A stretch of DNA of 40,765 nt from Mesaphorura yosii (lineage: Eukaryota; Arthropoda; Collembola; Poduromorpha; Tullbergiidae): positions 1 to 40,765 of the forward strand of contig WIXG01000540.1 of assembly GCA_009869945.1 (NCBI GenBank), in the 5' to 3' direction. Below are positions 28,147-38,364 of this stretch, piece after piece. The position numbers and the translations under genes are program-made. The first letter of the stretch is position 1; each line of letters opens with the position of its first letter. The notes beneath the pieces are model-generated. The model made no database searches. It had not been told where the DNA came from and saw nothing but the letters and a program-made list of their open reading frames with translations.

Positions 28147-30100
28147 TTTAAGGCTCAAACTCGTGGTTCAAGCTTCAACTGTCTCTCGCACTCACTGTGA
28201 TCCTGGGGCAAGTACGTATGATTCTGCCTGTCGACTGCAGTGGCAACGGTAACTTGAATGTAAACTGGTTGGAAAGAGGGGAAGATATTTAGACCAGATT
28301 CTTGAGTTGGCCTCGGATTGCATTGGCAGAGCAAAATTTCTTGACTGGTTATTGCAGCGGATGAAATAATTAAGGTCATGTGCGTAAGCAAATCATTGAT
28401 TGCGATGCGAATATTTAAAATTACGATCTTTAAGACGACGCGCAATCAATATGATTGCGTGTCCTCAGTAGCTATGCACAGAAAATGTACTAATTAGCGC
28501 TTGTGCTAAATACCGACCACAGTGAGTGAGACGAAGATTCCATTCTCGATCTTGGCACGCAGGCTCATTAGCCATCAAGAACACGCATCTGCGTTCTGTC
28601 TGAGACGCCACCGATGGTAATCGAAGATACACCTTTTCACTTGCCTTTTTGAATGTTATCGCGGCCATTTTGTCCGCAAGCTTAAAAATGTAAAATTAGT
28701 TTCACAATTACATTCAATCATGCTCAAGTCGGGGACGAGTCTTAACCAAATACCGACAAGTGCGACATGAAACCAAGTTTCCTGCGAGTGCAAAGTGCGT
28801 GGTCATCTGGACCTTAAAATTCTGGATCGTTTGCTGTCTCTGCCTTACACGAATACGGAAAGGGAAAGGCGCTGGTGGCAGCTTGGGCCCACACTGACCC
28901 TGATCCATGTCTCCATCCGCGTCCACGTGCCGTCCACGTGCCGTCCACGTGCAGGAGACAACATTAGCATCAGCACAGCAGCCACAGATACCGCACTCGT
29001 CTCGTATTGCATTGCGGAGGGTGTGGGCAACTACACACGCCTTGTGCCAATTAGAGGTCGCAAGTTTTGACAGGTCATGGCAAATAAGAAGAATTTGTCA
29101 ACGTTCCACACAGAAAATGTTGTTTATAATGAACTCTTACTTTAATTCCGTAGTTCGTGTAATTCCCTCAAAATGCGTTCATTAAAACCGCTTCCCTTAT
29201 ATTAAGATCGCAGTATCCTGATTTGCCAATTTATCCTTTGATGACTAAGCGAAGAGCCAACTCCTCTGCGTCGCGGAGCAGGCGCTTCGCGCTTGTATCA
29301 AAATTGAATAATAGGCCATTAATTACATCGCCAATGCTTTACAAGCATGTTAAGTGAAAGCGTCCCCTTTTCTTCCGTCATCCACTTCTCAATTTCGCTG
29401 CAAAGACACACCGCCTGTGCGGCAGCCCCAGCCATCTCCAGACATGGAGTTACCGTACACTGGAAGAAGTGGCTCGATTCCTTGGAAATTTCGAAAGTAG
29501 GGACAGCATAAAGCAGCCATATACGTATTGAAAATTGTACTCGACAATGCTATCACGATTCCCAAGGAATTGGTTCGACATCTAATTAATGTTTAATCGG
29601 GGAATTTGAGAATTTCCATGATCAGCAGTCGCGTTTAATTTTCGGTCGAATTATGAATTTTGTGCCCTTCACGGGTCTACAATAGACGTACGGCTTCTCT
29701 TCCGAGTGACTCCGGCCATGACAATCAGCACGCGTTCCAAATCGGTTCCGCATTTCCATTCCCTGACACGCATTCGACCTTTCACCTCTGTCTCTATTCA
29801 TGACCATGCAATTCTGCGAGTGAGCGCTGTGTCCGTGGGCATTACGAGCAAGTGCACAGCGCGCCGAGTGGTTTCCCATCTTGTTTCTCAAAGCTTGCCC
29901 TTGCTGACCCCCTGTCCGAATTTTAAGAGATTTATGAGTTAACCTTGAAAATAATGGGAAAGGGATAAACTTAAATGAAATCTACATGGAATATTTTAAT
30001 TGCGTGATTGCTGTTCGCCGCGTCAGTGATCGATTGTGGAAAAGGTTACGCAACCCTGCCAATAACAACACAAAAATACGGTAGATCATAGATCGGGTAA
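28147..30100. other. Intergenic, no supported gene
   Basis: Nearly 2 kb. Minus-strand frames (28465-28668, 28714-28926, 29622-29891) begin with ATG but show no domain. A cluster of three CACGTG sites lies at 28924-28951. The rest is unremarkable. Confidence 0.4.
28924..28951. promoter_or_regulatory. Three E-boxes (CACGTG) at 11-bp spacing
   Basis: The unit CGTCCACGTGC is repeated three times, placing palindromic CACGTG at 28924-28929, 28935-28940 and 28946-28951. The 11-bp phase puts the sites on the same face of the helix. bHLH and bHLH-PAS factors bind this motif. The target gene is unknown; the chemoreceptor-like gene at 30214 and the FkbM gene are the nearest. Confidence 0.4.
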
Positions 30101-30110
30101 TATAAAAAAG
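30101..30110 (+). promoter_or_regulatory. TATA box before the chemoreceptor-like gene
   Basis: TATAAAAAAG lies 104 bp before the ATG at 30214, in AT-rich sequence. Confidence 0.35.
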
Positions 30111-30213
30111 AAGCGTACATCGGATACCAATTATCAATATCGGGGAAATATAGAATTTACTTTCGGAAAATTCAATCCAAATCCAGTTGGCAATTCTATC
30201 TCAAGCTGTGAAT

Positions 30214-31353
30214 ATGTTTCTCACAAATCTAGAACGAAAACTCTTCAAACTTTCTCTGCGTAGAGCAACAATTGCATGGAGTACATTTCCGTTTGATTGG
30301 AATCCAGGCACAAAAGAGCTGATTCGCATAAAATCTGCATGGAAAACCATATTTTATCATCTCAAAAGTTTTGCAACAATCTCATACTTAATCTACATGC
30401 TCTACCATGGCAACCCGTACACAGCAAAGGAATTGGCCCATATTCAAGGACTAGTAATCATTTTCTCACATTTACTCATGACATTCGCTGCTATTTACCT
30501 TGCTTTGACTTGGTTCCTGTCCAGAAACATTCTGGAGGAATTTGTTGCTATCAGCACCGAGCTTTCAACATTCTCCTCATCGCGAGAGGGCAGCACCCTC
30601 CGAAATTTGGTCGGGTACAACTTTCCGGAGAAAATCTGGCAAATTCTCGTGGTTGGCATGCATATTTGTTTGATTGGATGCATACTCGTGTTGTTATTTA
30701 CAAAAGGTGCGCCTTTTCATGCTGACGTCGCCCTCTTGCGGCCAGAGCATCGAACTTGGGCCACATTTCTTGTATCTTGGGCTTGGCTGTCGTATTTGGG
30801 TATTGAATGGATGCATGCTGTCATGTTTGCTATCAGTCTTGGTTACGTATACGCTGTTGTCATGGCAAACACGTTGAGACACCTTGCCCATCGTGTTGGC
30901 ACGGATACGGATTTCAAAGACGTGGTTCAAGGATACCGAACTCTAACTCTTCTTAACACGCTATTCAACGCAAGCATTGGTAGAAGTTTCGTACCAATTG
31001 TGAAGACAATATTTGAATTCTTTGTTCCCGTCATTATTGTCATGGCAATGAAACTGACACATGCTGGTGCACCATTGGTCCTCATTGCAGGTTTGCTGTG
31101 GCTTGCTTTAATGTCTGCATTACTCGTATTCATGCCAATATTCCCATTGGCACAAACGTACGAGTTGTCCAGAACATTTCTCAGTTCTCTCCCAGACCAC
31201 CCACGTGGCGGAATCTGTGTGGCATTCAAAAGATCTTGCCGCACTCTAAAGAACAAAGTTGGCTCGCTTTATTTTGTGGATCGAGCTCTAATTCTAACGT
31301 TGACAAAATTTCAAATTGATGCTACAATTTTTTTGCTCATCAATTCTTCATAA
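30214..31353 (+). CDS. Multi-pass membrane protein, springtail chemoreceptor-like family, intronless
   Basis: 379 residues in one exon. The ATG at 30214 is chosen because the upstream open part has no ATG. After a basic N-terminus comes ATIAWSTFPFDWNPG and SAWKTIFYHLKSFATISYL, then about seven hydrophobic segments (for example IQGLVIIFSHLLMTFAAIYL, ILVVGMHICLIGCILVLLF, FEFFVPVIIVMAMKL, LLWLALMSALLVFMPIF). The C-terminal block, RSCRTLKNKVGSLYFVDRA followed by DATIFLLINSS, matches the family plan of S-C-x-(P/T)-L-x(2)-K-V-G seen also at 6934-8330. Function as a gustatory-like receptor is inference. It has no introns, while its distant paralog has two, so it may descend from a retrocopy. A decayed relative lies 255 bp downstream. 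Confidence 0.78.
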   Translation: MFLTNLERKLFKLSLRRATIAWSTFPFDWNPGTKELIRIKSAWKTIFYHLKSFATISYLIYMLYHGNPYTAKELAHIQGLVIIFSHLLMTFAAIYLALTWFLSRNILEEFVAISTELSTFSSSREGSTLRNLVGYNFPEKIWQILVVGMHICLIGCILVLLFTKGAPFHADVALLRPEHRTWATFLVSWAWLSYLGIEWMHAVMFAISLGYVYAVVMANTLRHLAHRVGTDTDFKDVVQGYRTLTLLNTLFNASIGRSFVPIVKTIFEFFVPVIIVMAMKLTHAGAPLVLIAGLLWLALMSALLVFMPIFPLAQTYELSRTFLSSLPDHPRGGICVAFKRSCRTLKNKVGSLYFVDRALILTLTKFQIDATIFLLINSS

Positions 31354-31607
31354 ATATCAAATCCCTTTGTGGAAATTTGTAGTTGAGGCTTGTAATTTAG
31401 TTATCTTTAAGGAACACAATATATGCTTAAAGTATTAATAAATGAGAAATGCACGCTTACGGGGAAGTTTGAGAAATCAAAAACCATAAACAATCTCAGA
31501 GAAAAGGTTCAGTCACTTGTTTTGATTTTTGCCGAAGCTCAAAAGCTGTAACCTTGTGAACAAAAATGTTTATTACTATTCTTGAACACAAATTACTTTT
31601 TTAATGT

Positions 31608-31793
31608 TTGCGTGGTGGTACAATTGCTGGGAGTACGTATCCATACGAATGGGATCCCTTCACTGGGCAATTATTCTACTCTGCCAATAATTGGAAGCTT
31701 GCTTGGTGCCATTTCTGATCTCTAGCAGGAGTTATCTCCTTAATCTACTTGATAAGGATCGGGAAAAAGGGGCATCCGGATGCAACGCCAAAG
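31608..31793 (+). pseudogene. Fragment of a chemoreceptor-like paralog
   Basis: The frame reads LRGGTIAGSTYPYEWDPFTG, then LFYSANNWKLAWCHF, a TGA, and SLAGVISLIYLIRIGKKG. It aligns with residues about 17-60 of the protein at 30214 (ATIAWSTFPFDWNPG, SAWKTIFYHL, FATISYLIYML). It ends at a GTCAGT that could be an old donor. The rest of the gene is missing. Confidence 0.75.
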
Positions 31794-32558
31794 GTCAGTT
31801 GCCAGTACCAATTCGATGATATTTAGATTGTAAATGTTGGTGGGGAAGTTTGACAATGATTTTTTTTCTTCTCAACTTACTTGGCATATGAAGCATGCAC
31901 GAGAAATTCCACTTGGACTATCGGGGTGAATGCAAAGAAGTTTCATCATGGTACTCATGGTTTTTTGCTTAACCTTATGTAATAAATTAAAATTGTCAAG
32001 AAACTCTCAACAAATTCTTAAAGCCATTAAATTTATTTATATACATGGCAATTTGTAAAAGGAAATAAAATTCAAGTACGGCGAGCAGGAGCTGGTTGTG
32101 GAGCGGGTTGTGTCAACAGAATGCAACGAATCGTTGTGTGTATGTCCATATCCTGACGATTTCTCTTAAGCTAAAAAATGTATTGAAGCACAAAGCCAAT
32201 AATGATCATGAGAATGCTAACGGAAATTTCCCCGATCCAATAAAGAGTTCTGTGTGTCTCAACTGCAACGGTATGGCCACGTTAATTGGGTCGGAGAATT
32301 CAATCAAAGCCTCTGATTGATAATTGACGAATTTCCCGAACGACAAAGCGCCGACAGGGTACCTCCGAAGATGTCGAGTTCTGCTTGATTTATCATTTGC
32401 TTGGTTGTCACCAAGATTATTGACAGAAGGACACATGACCAAGGCATAGTTCACGACGCATTTAATCAACGTTGGGGTTTAGTCAAATTAGCCAACTCTT
32501 CTTCCCCTTTTCCTGAGAATGTATATTGAAAAAAATTGGAGAATGCTTTTAAAATGAC
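31794..32558. other. Intergenic, no supported gene
   Basis: AT-rich DNA. No continuation of the chemoreceptor-like fragment could be found, and other frames lack motifs. Confidence 0.45.
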
Positions 32559-32830
32559 ATGAATAAATCAAGAAGGATCCTCCTTGACCGAGCCATACTT
32601 CGTAAACCGAGGCTTATGCTAATCGATGCACCGACTAATGGAATGAGTCCCGAAGAGCAGGAAACGGTAGAGCGTGTTACTAAGCATCACATTTGTAACG
32701 GAGGTCATGGATGGACGATAGTTTTGGTCAACAAGGTGCCAACCACGTTCACATTTGGCATCGGTCGGCTTGAGACACTAAAAGGCGGGAAAATGCAGAA
32801 AGTGATCTGTAGGTCTGCATGTGTTGAAAA
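32559..32830 (+). pseudogene. ABC-transporter nucleotide-binding-domain scrap
   Basis: The frame opens with KSRRILLDRAILRKPRLMLI (the stretch between the ABC signature and Walker B), then DAPTNGMSPEEQETVERV and GWTIVLVNKVPT followed by LKGGKMQKV (the H-loop region and the end of the domain). The usual DE after Walker B is DA, the H-loop His is Asn, and there is no Walker A or transmembrane domain. It is a remnant, probably of a B/C-type transporter. Confidence 0.65.
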
Positions 32831-32873
32831 ATATATATTAATAAGATGGCAGCATAATAAACAGAGGTTTTCT

Positions 32874-34230
32874 TTAACAAAATTCAAAATCATTTGCCCA
32901 GCTGCCGGTGGGGAAATCCAAGCTATCCACGGGAAACGAATCTTTGTCTAGCATGTTATTCCCACTGTTGTACGAGTTTTGATAGTCACAGTCAGAGTAC
33001 AGACATTCTTGGAAGAGGCGCCATGCTTCATAATCTTGCTGACTTTCAGTAGACGGAGATTTCGACAACGAGGTGTTTGCGCCATTTCGCCGCAGTTCAA
33101 ATCCCGTTGGCATATGCCGTACTTGTTCCGGACCCAGTTCTCCTACCGTATACTGTCGAATTACGATTGCCGTAGGCTGCTGTCCTTCTCCCGACCCCGT
33201 CTTTGTATAGATCGTCGTTGCCTGAAAGATTACCAACACCAGTCCACCGGACCGTGTGAGGACTCGTATTGGTGGGGTTTCATTCTGACCTTTGTCGTGA
33301 ACTGGAGGAAACACAAATCGTGAAAACACTAAAATTGATTCCCACTTCCTGACACGCTAGATACTTACGTTCTTGTATACCCTGCATCAAAGTCTTGGCA
33401 TCTCCTGGATAGACATACTCCCAAGACCGTTGACCACACAACTCTGCTGGCGTGTAGCCCCAAAGCTGCTGTACACGTGCGTCAATGTGTACAATTGTAT
33501 TCGCATCGAGGACTGATACTATGGAAGTGAACGCTCGGCTCGAGTCGAGCACGTACTGCGGAAAGGTGCAAGAGGCCGTCGGGTGAGGAATTGGGCGACC
33601 GACCCCCACAAAAATTGGAGCCCCATCAGAGCCCGTCCGGAGGTTGCCGGTGAACTGTATTGGTTTTGTAGTGGTGGTGGAACCAAAGCGGAGATCAGGG
33701 AGTTGATTAGACCGCAGGCGCACTAGTGCGGAACGATGTTGACCCCGGCCCTCACGAGGCTGCTGCTTGAGGAGGTGGTCCAAATCACTCCAATCTTCAG
33801 GGTCCGCATACTCGTACATATTCTTGCCCGTCATTTCCCAGCTTCTTAAGCAGAGGGCTTCATGGACAGAATTGGACACGTGCAGTAGTTGCCCATTTGC
33901 AGAAATTACGACCAGAAAGCCATCATGAAGAAGGGCGCCGGGGTCTTCGTGAAGTCCAGCAACACTTCCTCTTAATAATGCTGTACCGTCGCCACCTCCA
34001 AACATTTTTCGCAGCTTTAGCTCAGCCACTGCAAGCCGTAAGACGGCAATTTTGTCCTGTGACTTTAATTTGGACCTTTCCGTACCACCATTGCCTCCGG
34101 GCAAGGCAAGAGCACGTCCAAGTTCATATACAAGTTCAGCTTCGATACTCCTTCGCTCCCGTGCAGCCAATTTACAGGCAACGCGCCTCCGGGCGGGAAA
34201 TTTGCGACTGAATTCACCTTCCGTACTCAT
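32874..34230 (-). CDS. Short HIF-alpha-like bHLH-PAS transcription factor
   Basis: Two minus-strand exons, 34230-33369 and 33301-32874, with a 67-bp intron inside PAS-B; 429 residues. The bHLH is at about 17-75 (CKLAARERRSIEAELVYELG, then LKSQDKIAVLRLAVAELKLR), of the alpha class (HIF/SIM/Trh) rather than ARNT. PAS-A is at about 100-165 (DGFLVVISANGQLLHVSNSV, MTGKNMYEYADPED). PAS-B starts at FTSIVSVLDANTIVHIDARV with LWGYTPAELCGQ, and after the intron HDKGQNETPPIRVLTRSGG and QATTIYTKTG match the HIF PAC region. HIF partners ARNT and binds hypoxia response elements. Only about 80 residues follow PAS-B: there is no LxxLAP hydroxylation site and no C-terminal activation domain like that of HIF-1 alpha (about 826 residues). 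A divergent paralog is likely. Confidence 0.8.
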
Positions 34231-34655
34231 TTTTGGATGTTGCGCTGCTCGGTCTGGAGGACCGTTTATGCACTGTAAAACTATTTCAGCGACTGAATGT
34301 AATTATATAATGCCTCCAGTTTGTACAGTTGTACGTAAAAGTGTGGCTCAAAGGTCAGTGTTGCACACGTTCTCATCAGTTTTTCCCGTCATCGGAAGAA
34401 TGCCGTGATCATGCATTAATTTGTTATTGGCAAGCTCATGACATGAAGTACAAGACCAAACAATTACAAACCTCATTTGTGTGGTGTAATCAGGTGCATG
34501 ATGATGAATCGCTCATTCGTCAACAAAACAATACAAATATCATGACATGATTTGCACAAAGCAAGTAATTTAGAACCGGATTTTTATTTGATCGTACACT
34601 ACACAGGTTTTTTGTTCATGAAGCTTAAGGCTGGATTGAAATTGAATGCCTGCAA
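34231..34655. other. Intergenic, no supported gene
   Basis: Presumed promoter of the bHLH-PAS gene at its left end. The small plus-strand frames here show no motif. Confidence 0.45.
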
Positions 34656-34859
34656 CTATTTGCAATCAATTACAAAATCTCTCGTTGAAGCTGGAAGCTT
34701 AATCTTATCCTGTCCAGGTACCAAGCACTGTGTATCCACATATCTCCATACATATGGGGAAAAGGTCCAAGGCGCGTGAAGCATCTTTAGAGGTTCAAAG
34801 AAGCGAAGAAACTTGCCCGTGAACTGAATCACGCCGATCTTGCCTTTATTCGGATCTTA
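34656..34859 (-). pseudogene. Inverted C-terminal fragment of the 35917-37193 gene's paralog
   Basis: The minus-strand frame reads DPNKGKIGVIQFTGKFLRFF, EPLKML, TFSPYVWRYVDTQCLVPGQ and IKLPAST, and ends in a TAG. It aligns with the last 75 residues of the neighbouring gene (DPNTGKIGILEFTGNFLRFV, FPYVWSFVDTQCLVPGQ, IPLPAST). The codon before DPN is TAA (34857-34859) where the intact gene has CAA, and no upstream exon could be found. A palindrome abuts the break. Confidence 0.85.
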
Positions 34860-34860
34860 G

Positions 34861-34878
34861 GAGTGATCTAGATCACTC
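34861..34878. repeat. Perfect 18-bp palindrome
   Basis: GAGTGATCTAGATCACTC equals its reverse complement. It stands directly at the broken edge of the inverted fragment. Its core TGATCTAGATCA also forms a 14-bp palindrome at 38161-38174. Confidence 0.8.
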
Positions 34879-35169
34879 TAGATCGCGATCCCAGACTTGC
34901 TCACTGTTGTCCAAGGGTGAAATGGTCCAGTTTACTCAATCTCTGCCAAGCTGCATGGCCCTTGTTTCTGAAAATGCACTCCGGAATGACCAATGAACTA
35001 CGTTGAAGCGTTGAAAGTAGTCATATGCGTACTCTTGCATTTGCCGTCATTGGCTGCAGAGAGCTCCTCCCACGCTACATTCAAAACAGTAGCAGTCGTC
35101 GACGAATGTTGTGAGCCTGTTGGTTTTAGCCTTCAAAACTACGGCTATACCATTTTTTGGCACTTGGCT

Positions 35170-35598
35170 TTAGTTTTCGTACTGTTTTTCGTGTCCGGTC
35201 GTATCTCCAACCCGAAAGATCTTTCTCGAACACAGATGCAAAATTGAGAATTTGTGGGAACATGTAGCAGATTCTCTTGGTGGACGGAAATGAACACCAG
35301 CACCTGGAGTATTAGCAATTCCATGTAGTGATGGATTCTTCCAATTGTATTCTCCCCAACCAATCGATTCGATGGAACTTGCATTGTGTGTAAGGAGGAG
35401 TGGCATCTGTGCAGGTGGAATACGTCTCAGAAAGTAGGCGAAATGAGGATCAAAGCCTAGGGCAGGGTTGCAAAAAGGCAGGTTTACATTCTGGTCCAAG
35501 TCACAAACAGCTGGAATACCAACGACATATTTAATCGTGACCGTTTGAAGTCTTGTGACGAGAGTAATGGCAAGGTCTTCCCGCACGTAATATGTCAA
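35170..35598 (-). CDS. Hypothetical frame, possibly a gene fragment
   Basis: An open frame of 142 residues with protein-like composition (PAVCDLDQNVNLPFCNPALG, FLRRIPPAQMPLLLTHNA, SIGWGEYNWKNPSLHG). Its apparent start codon is TTG and an in-frame stop lies just upstream, so if it is real it is an internal exon or a fragment. No signal peptide or membrane segment. It lies between the inverted fragment and the intact paralog. I do not recognise the family. Confidence 0.3.
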   Translation of the reverse strand: MTYYVREDLAITLVTRLQTVTIKYVVGIPAVCDLDQNVNLPFCNPALGFDPHFAYFLRRIPPAQMPLLLTHNASSIESIGWGEYNWKNPSLHGIANTPGAGVHFRPPRESATCSHKFSILHLCSRKIFRVGDTTGHEKQYEN

Positions 35599-35916
35599 GT
35601 TACATTATCCCGAAGCACTAGATGCAAAGTATATGTAATTACTTACCGGCGCATCAATTTAGTGAGGATCTTAGTACAGTACTTAACTAAGAAGAGTGGC
35701 AGATGAATGAAAATCGTGCCTCAGCACTGATTGACACGCTCACGTAAATCACATGAACCCTGGAATTGACACAGTAGCATAGTACAGGGTACAATGAACA
35801 CACCTGTACGTATGTGGCTCTCTTGTTTACCTACTGCACGTGCACTACTGAATAAAACCGTTTCATTTCCTGCTTCAAGTGTACTTTCATCTGATTGTTG
35901 AAGATTGGCTTCTAAA
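35599..35916. other. Presumed promoter of the secreted protein gene
   Basis: No frame of note. A strong GTAAGTAATTAC donor-like site lies on the minus strand at about 35645. Confidence 0.4.
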
Positions 35917-37193
35917 ATGATTACGAAAATGGCGATTCTTCAAGCCGCTCTGATCCTCACCTGTTTCACTGCACATTTTGCAAGTGCCGTGATACAAGAA
36001 ATTACACTGTACGCAACACCTCAGGATGTTAACCGTATCAATCTAGCTGTCCCACATATTTCTTATCAACGAAATCAACGTGATGTGCGTACAGCATTGG
36101 AGGCAAGTGGAGCTGGATTCAATCGGGCGACGGGGGCATGTACGAGCCATGGATTGTAAGTCCAGTACATGATCTACTGTACACCTCGGGCCTGATTGAA
36201 CAATTGTTGTATTTGTGTTGTAGGTGGGCAGTGTACGCTGAAACAAACTACGCCCCATACGGAAACTTTCACTTACTCAATGGCCTCGATCAGCCAAGAT
36301 GTCTCAACATGAGTGGAGTGGGTATTGGTTCATTTCGACCTGTTGGTAATAACGACTTGACCTACCCACAGCTCAGCTTCTTTGACAATCCATCGATTGT
36401 AGTTGGGCGAGAGTTTGATTTTAGTGGCGCACGGATACTACTTCCATGGACAATGTCCTTCAGTTCATATGCATTCTCCGGAGCTCAGGCGTGGAGTGTG
36501 AGTTCAGAGCCAATGGTAGATGGAGGAAACTCTCCTTCTGCTCCTGCCCCTCCGACGGGAAGACCTTCTCCAGGAGGCCCTTGGGGACGTCCTCCACCTA
36601 TGATGGGAGGCCCAAGCCCGTGGGGACCCCCGATGGGAGGCTCTCCATCATTCCCTTGGGGTGGTTCCTCCCCATGGATGCGCGGATGGGGTAGTGGCAT
36701 GACCAGAGAATCCTCATGTCTCCAACTTCCACGACACACCAGCGCCCAACTGAGCGCAACAAATGGCAATGTACTCACGTATAAGGAAAACATACGACTA
36801 CAAGTACGAGAAATTCGTGCAGGTTGTACTTCCACCGACGAGAGACAATCAATATACCCAGACAACGACATTGCTCCATTTACCGGTCCACGGTTTGCAA
36901 ATGGCACCAGTATCATTCCCAAACCAGCAGCAGGTCTGAATGGGCCTGGCCTTCGGGTCACCATCCAAGATCCAAATACTGGCAAGATCGGTATACTGGA
37001 ATTTACGGGCAACTTTCTCCGTTTCGTTGAACCCCTCACGATCCTTGATTACGAGTTTACTGGCTCACCAGCTGCAAATTGGACCATGTTCCCGTACGTG
37101 TGGTCATTTGTGGATACACAGTGTTTGGTACCTGGGCAGGCCAAGATTCCACTTCCAGCTTCCACGGGTGGTTGGACAATTGGTGGTTGCTAA
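35917..37193 (+). CDS. Secreted protein with a Gly/Pro-rich linker, possibly beta/gamma-crystallin-like
   Basis: Two exons, 35917-36155 and 36224-37193, with a 68-bp intron; 402 residues. The signal peptide is MITKMAILQAALILTCF...ASA. The first part begins QEITLYATPQD and after the intron WAVYAETNYAPYGNFHLLNG with later GVGIGSFRPVG and PQLSFFDNPSIVVG; this order of a Y-rich strand and a later S-F/R-x-x-G strand recalls beta/gamma-crystallin motifs, but the match is loose. Residues about 200-265 are a Pro/Gly/Trp/Met-rich linker (GGPWGRPPPMMGG, GGPSPWGPPMGGSP). The C-terminal part has two or three cysteines and ends in PASTGGWTIGGC. The start is the ATG at the signal peptide. A broken inverted paralog lies at 34656-34859. 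Function unknown. Confidence 0.72.
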
Positions 37194-37422
37194 TCAACAG
37201 TAATGCGTGTTAGTTCTCTTTGCCGGTTACGACGAAATCTTCCTCTTTTTCTTCTTGTACAAATATTCTTAAGTAAGCTTTCCCGAATTTCATCCACCTC
37301 ATTTATTCGCATAATAAACACATTCCATTTCCATGATCATTACGCCGGAGAAAGTTGGGCTAGCTTGAAGAGTCCGGTTCGTAGATTAGGGTTGAATTCC
37401 GGTACAATAGCCTGGCTGTCCT

Positions 37423-37855
37423 TCAAGTAAGATTTTCCTTTTCCGGTATTGGTGGGTGGTACGGCCAGAATGGTGCGGACGCGCTGGAAATCTCTGCAGC
37501 GTTGATAAGTAAACCAAGCGTGTCAACGGCGAGGAAAGGGCACGGCTCGAGTTGAGACTGGACCCTGATAAAGAGAAGGTCAGTGCGAAGGTTTTCAATG
37601 ACAAATTCAAATCTCCCACGGGGGGCCTCGATACTAGCCTTTGAAGTTGACACGTAGAAGGTTTCGCCAGAGACTGGATGCTGATACGCCTATTGTCGGT
37701 CTTCCAAGTCAGCGTGGATGCCTCTTACGAGCTAAACTTGAATTCAATTTTTTTGCTGGGTATTTTAATTTCAAGAATTTGTGGTGGCTTAACTTTACCT
37801 GAAGCAAACAAACTCCTAATGTCAGAAATATTCGACCCAGATCCGCAGCTGCCAT
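37423..37855 (-). CDS. Small secreted protein, unknown family
   Basis: Two minus-strand exons, 37855-37799 and 37689-37423, with a 109-bp intron; phase 0 at the junction and 107 residues. The first exon encodes a signal peptide (MAAADLGRIFLTLGVCLL), cleaved near QAYQ. The mature part has a strand-rich pattern (GETFYVSTSKASIEAPRGRF, EFVIENLRTDLLFIRV, CPFLAVDTLGLLINAAEI) and a single cysteine, and ends PEKENLT. The donor is GTAAAG and the acceptor ends ACAATAG. I do not recognise it. Confidence 0.5.
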
Positions 37856-38364
37856 ATTAAAGTCCTGAAGTTTGCAAGGGACCTAAAAAGAGGAATACGC
37901 GAGAAATTTAGCAAATGGTCACGTCATTCATACACGTACAGTGACTAATGGTCAAGTGCATGCATGAGTAACAAGTAAGTGATGCATGATTGTCACACCA
38001 GTTGTCTTTAAAATATTTATGCCAACATATCACATGCGATAAGAGTTACAGAGGTCGAGTCGTTTATGGCAGTGTTCAAGGAAATTAATTGCTTAGCAGG
38101 CAAAATGATAATATTTACATACATTAGCCATTGTGAAAGACACAACTGATCAGCTCAAAGCTGATCTAGATCAGGACTTTATCTCATGTAACAAAGATTA
38201 GTCAGCATCCTCCTTGCACTCTGCAGCACATTGTCATCATCATCTATTGTCAGCAGGGATCACACGGGCAAAGACATATACATGGTGTGCTTTACATGAG
38301 AACAGTTAAGCCATGCACAGATATTGTTGTGCAGTTGTTCGTTCGTTCGTTGGTGGACTGAATT
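37856..38364. other. Intergenic, no supported gene
   Basis: Divergent region between the small secreted protein and the SAM-domain gene, presumably with both promoters. It holds a 14-bp palindrome at 38161-38174 (CTGATCTAGATCAG). Confidence 0.45.

Noticed and set aside
28465..28668. 67-residue minus-strand frame starting MAAITF
   Set aside because: It has a proper ATG but no domain, and no linked second exon could be found.
29622..29891. 89-residue Arg/His/Cys-rich minus-strand frame
   Set aside because: Low-complexity and without ordered metal-binding spacing; likely a chance frame.
34993..35247. 84-residue plus-strand frame with a signal-like start and one membrane helix
   Set aside because: It overlaps a minus-strand frame of better composition, has no family match and no splice or promoter support.
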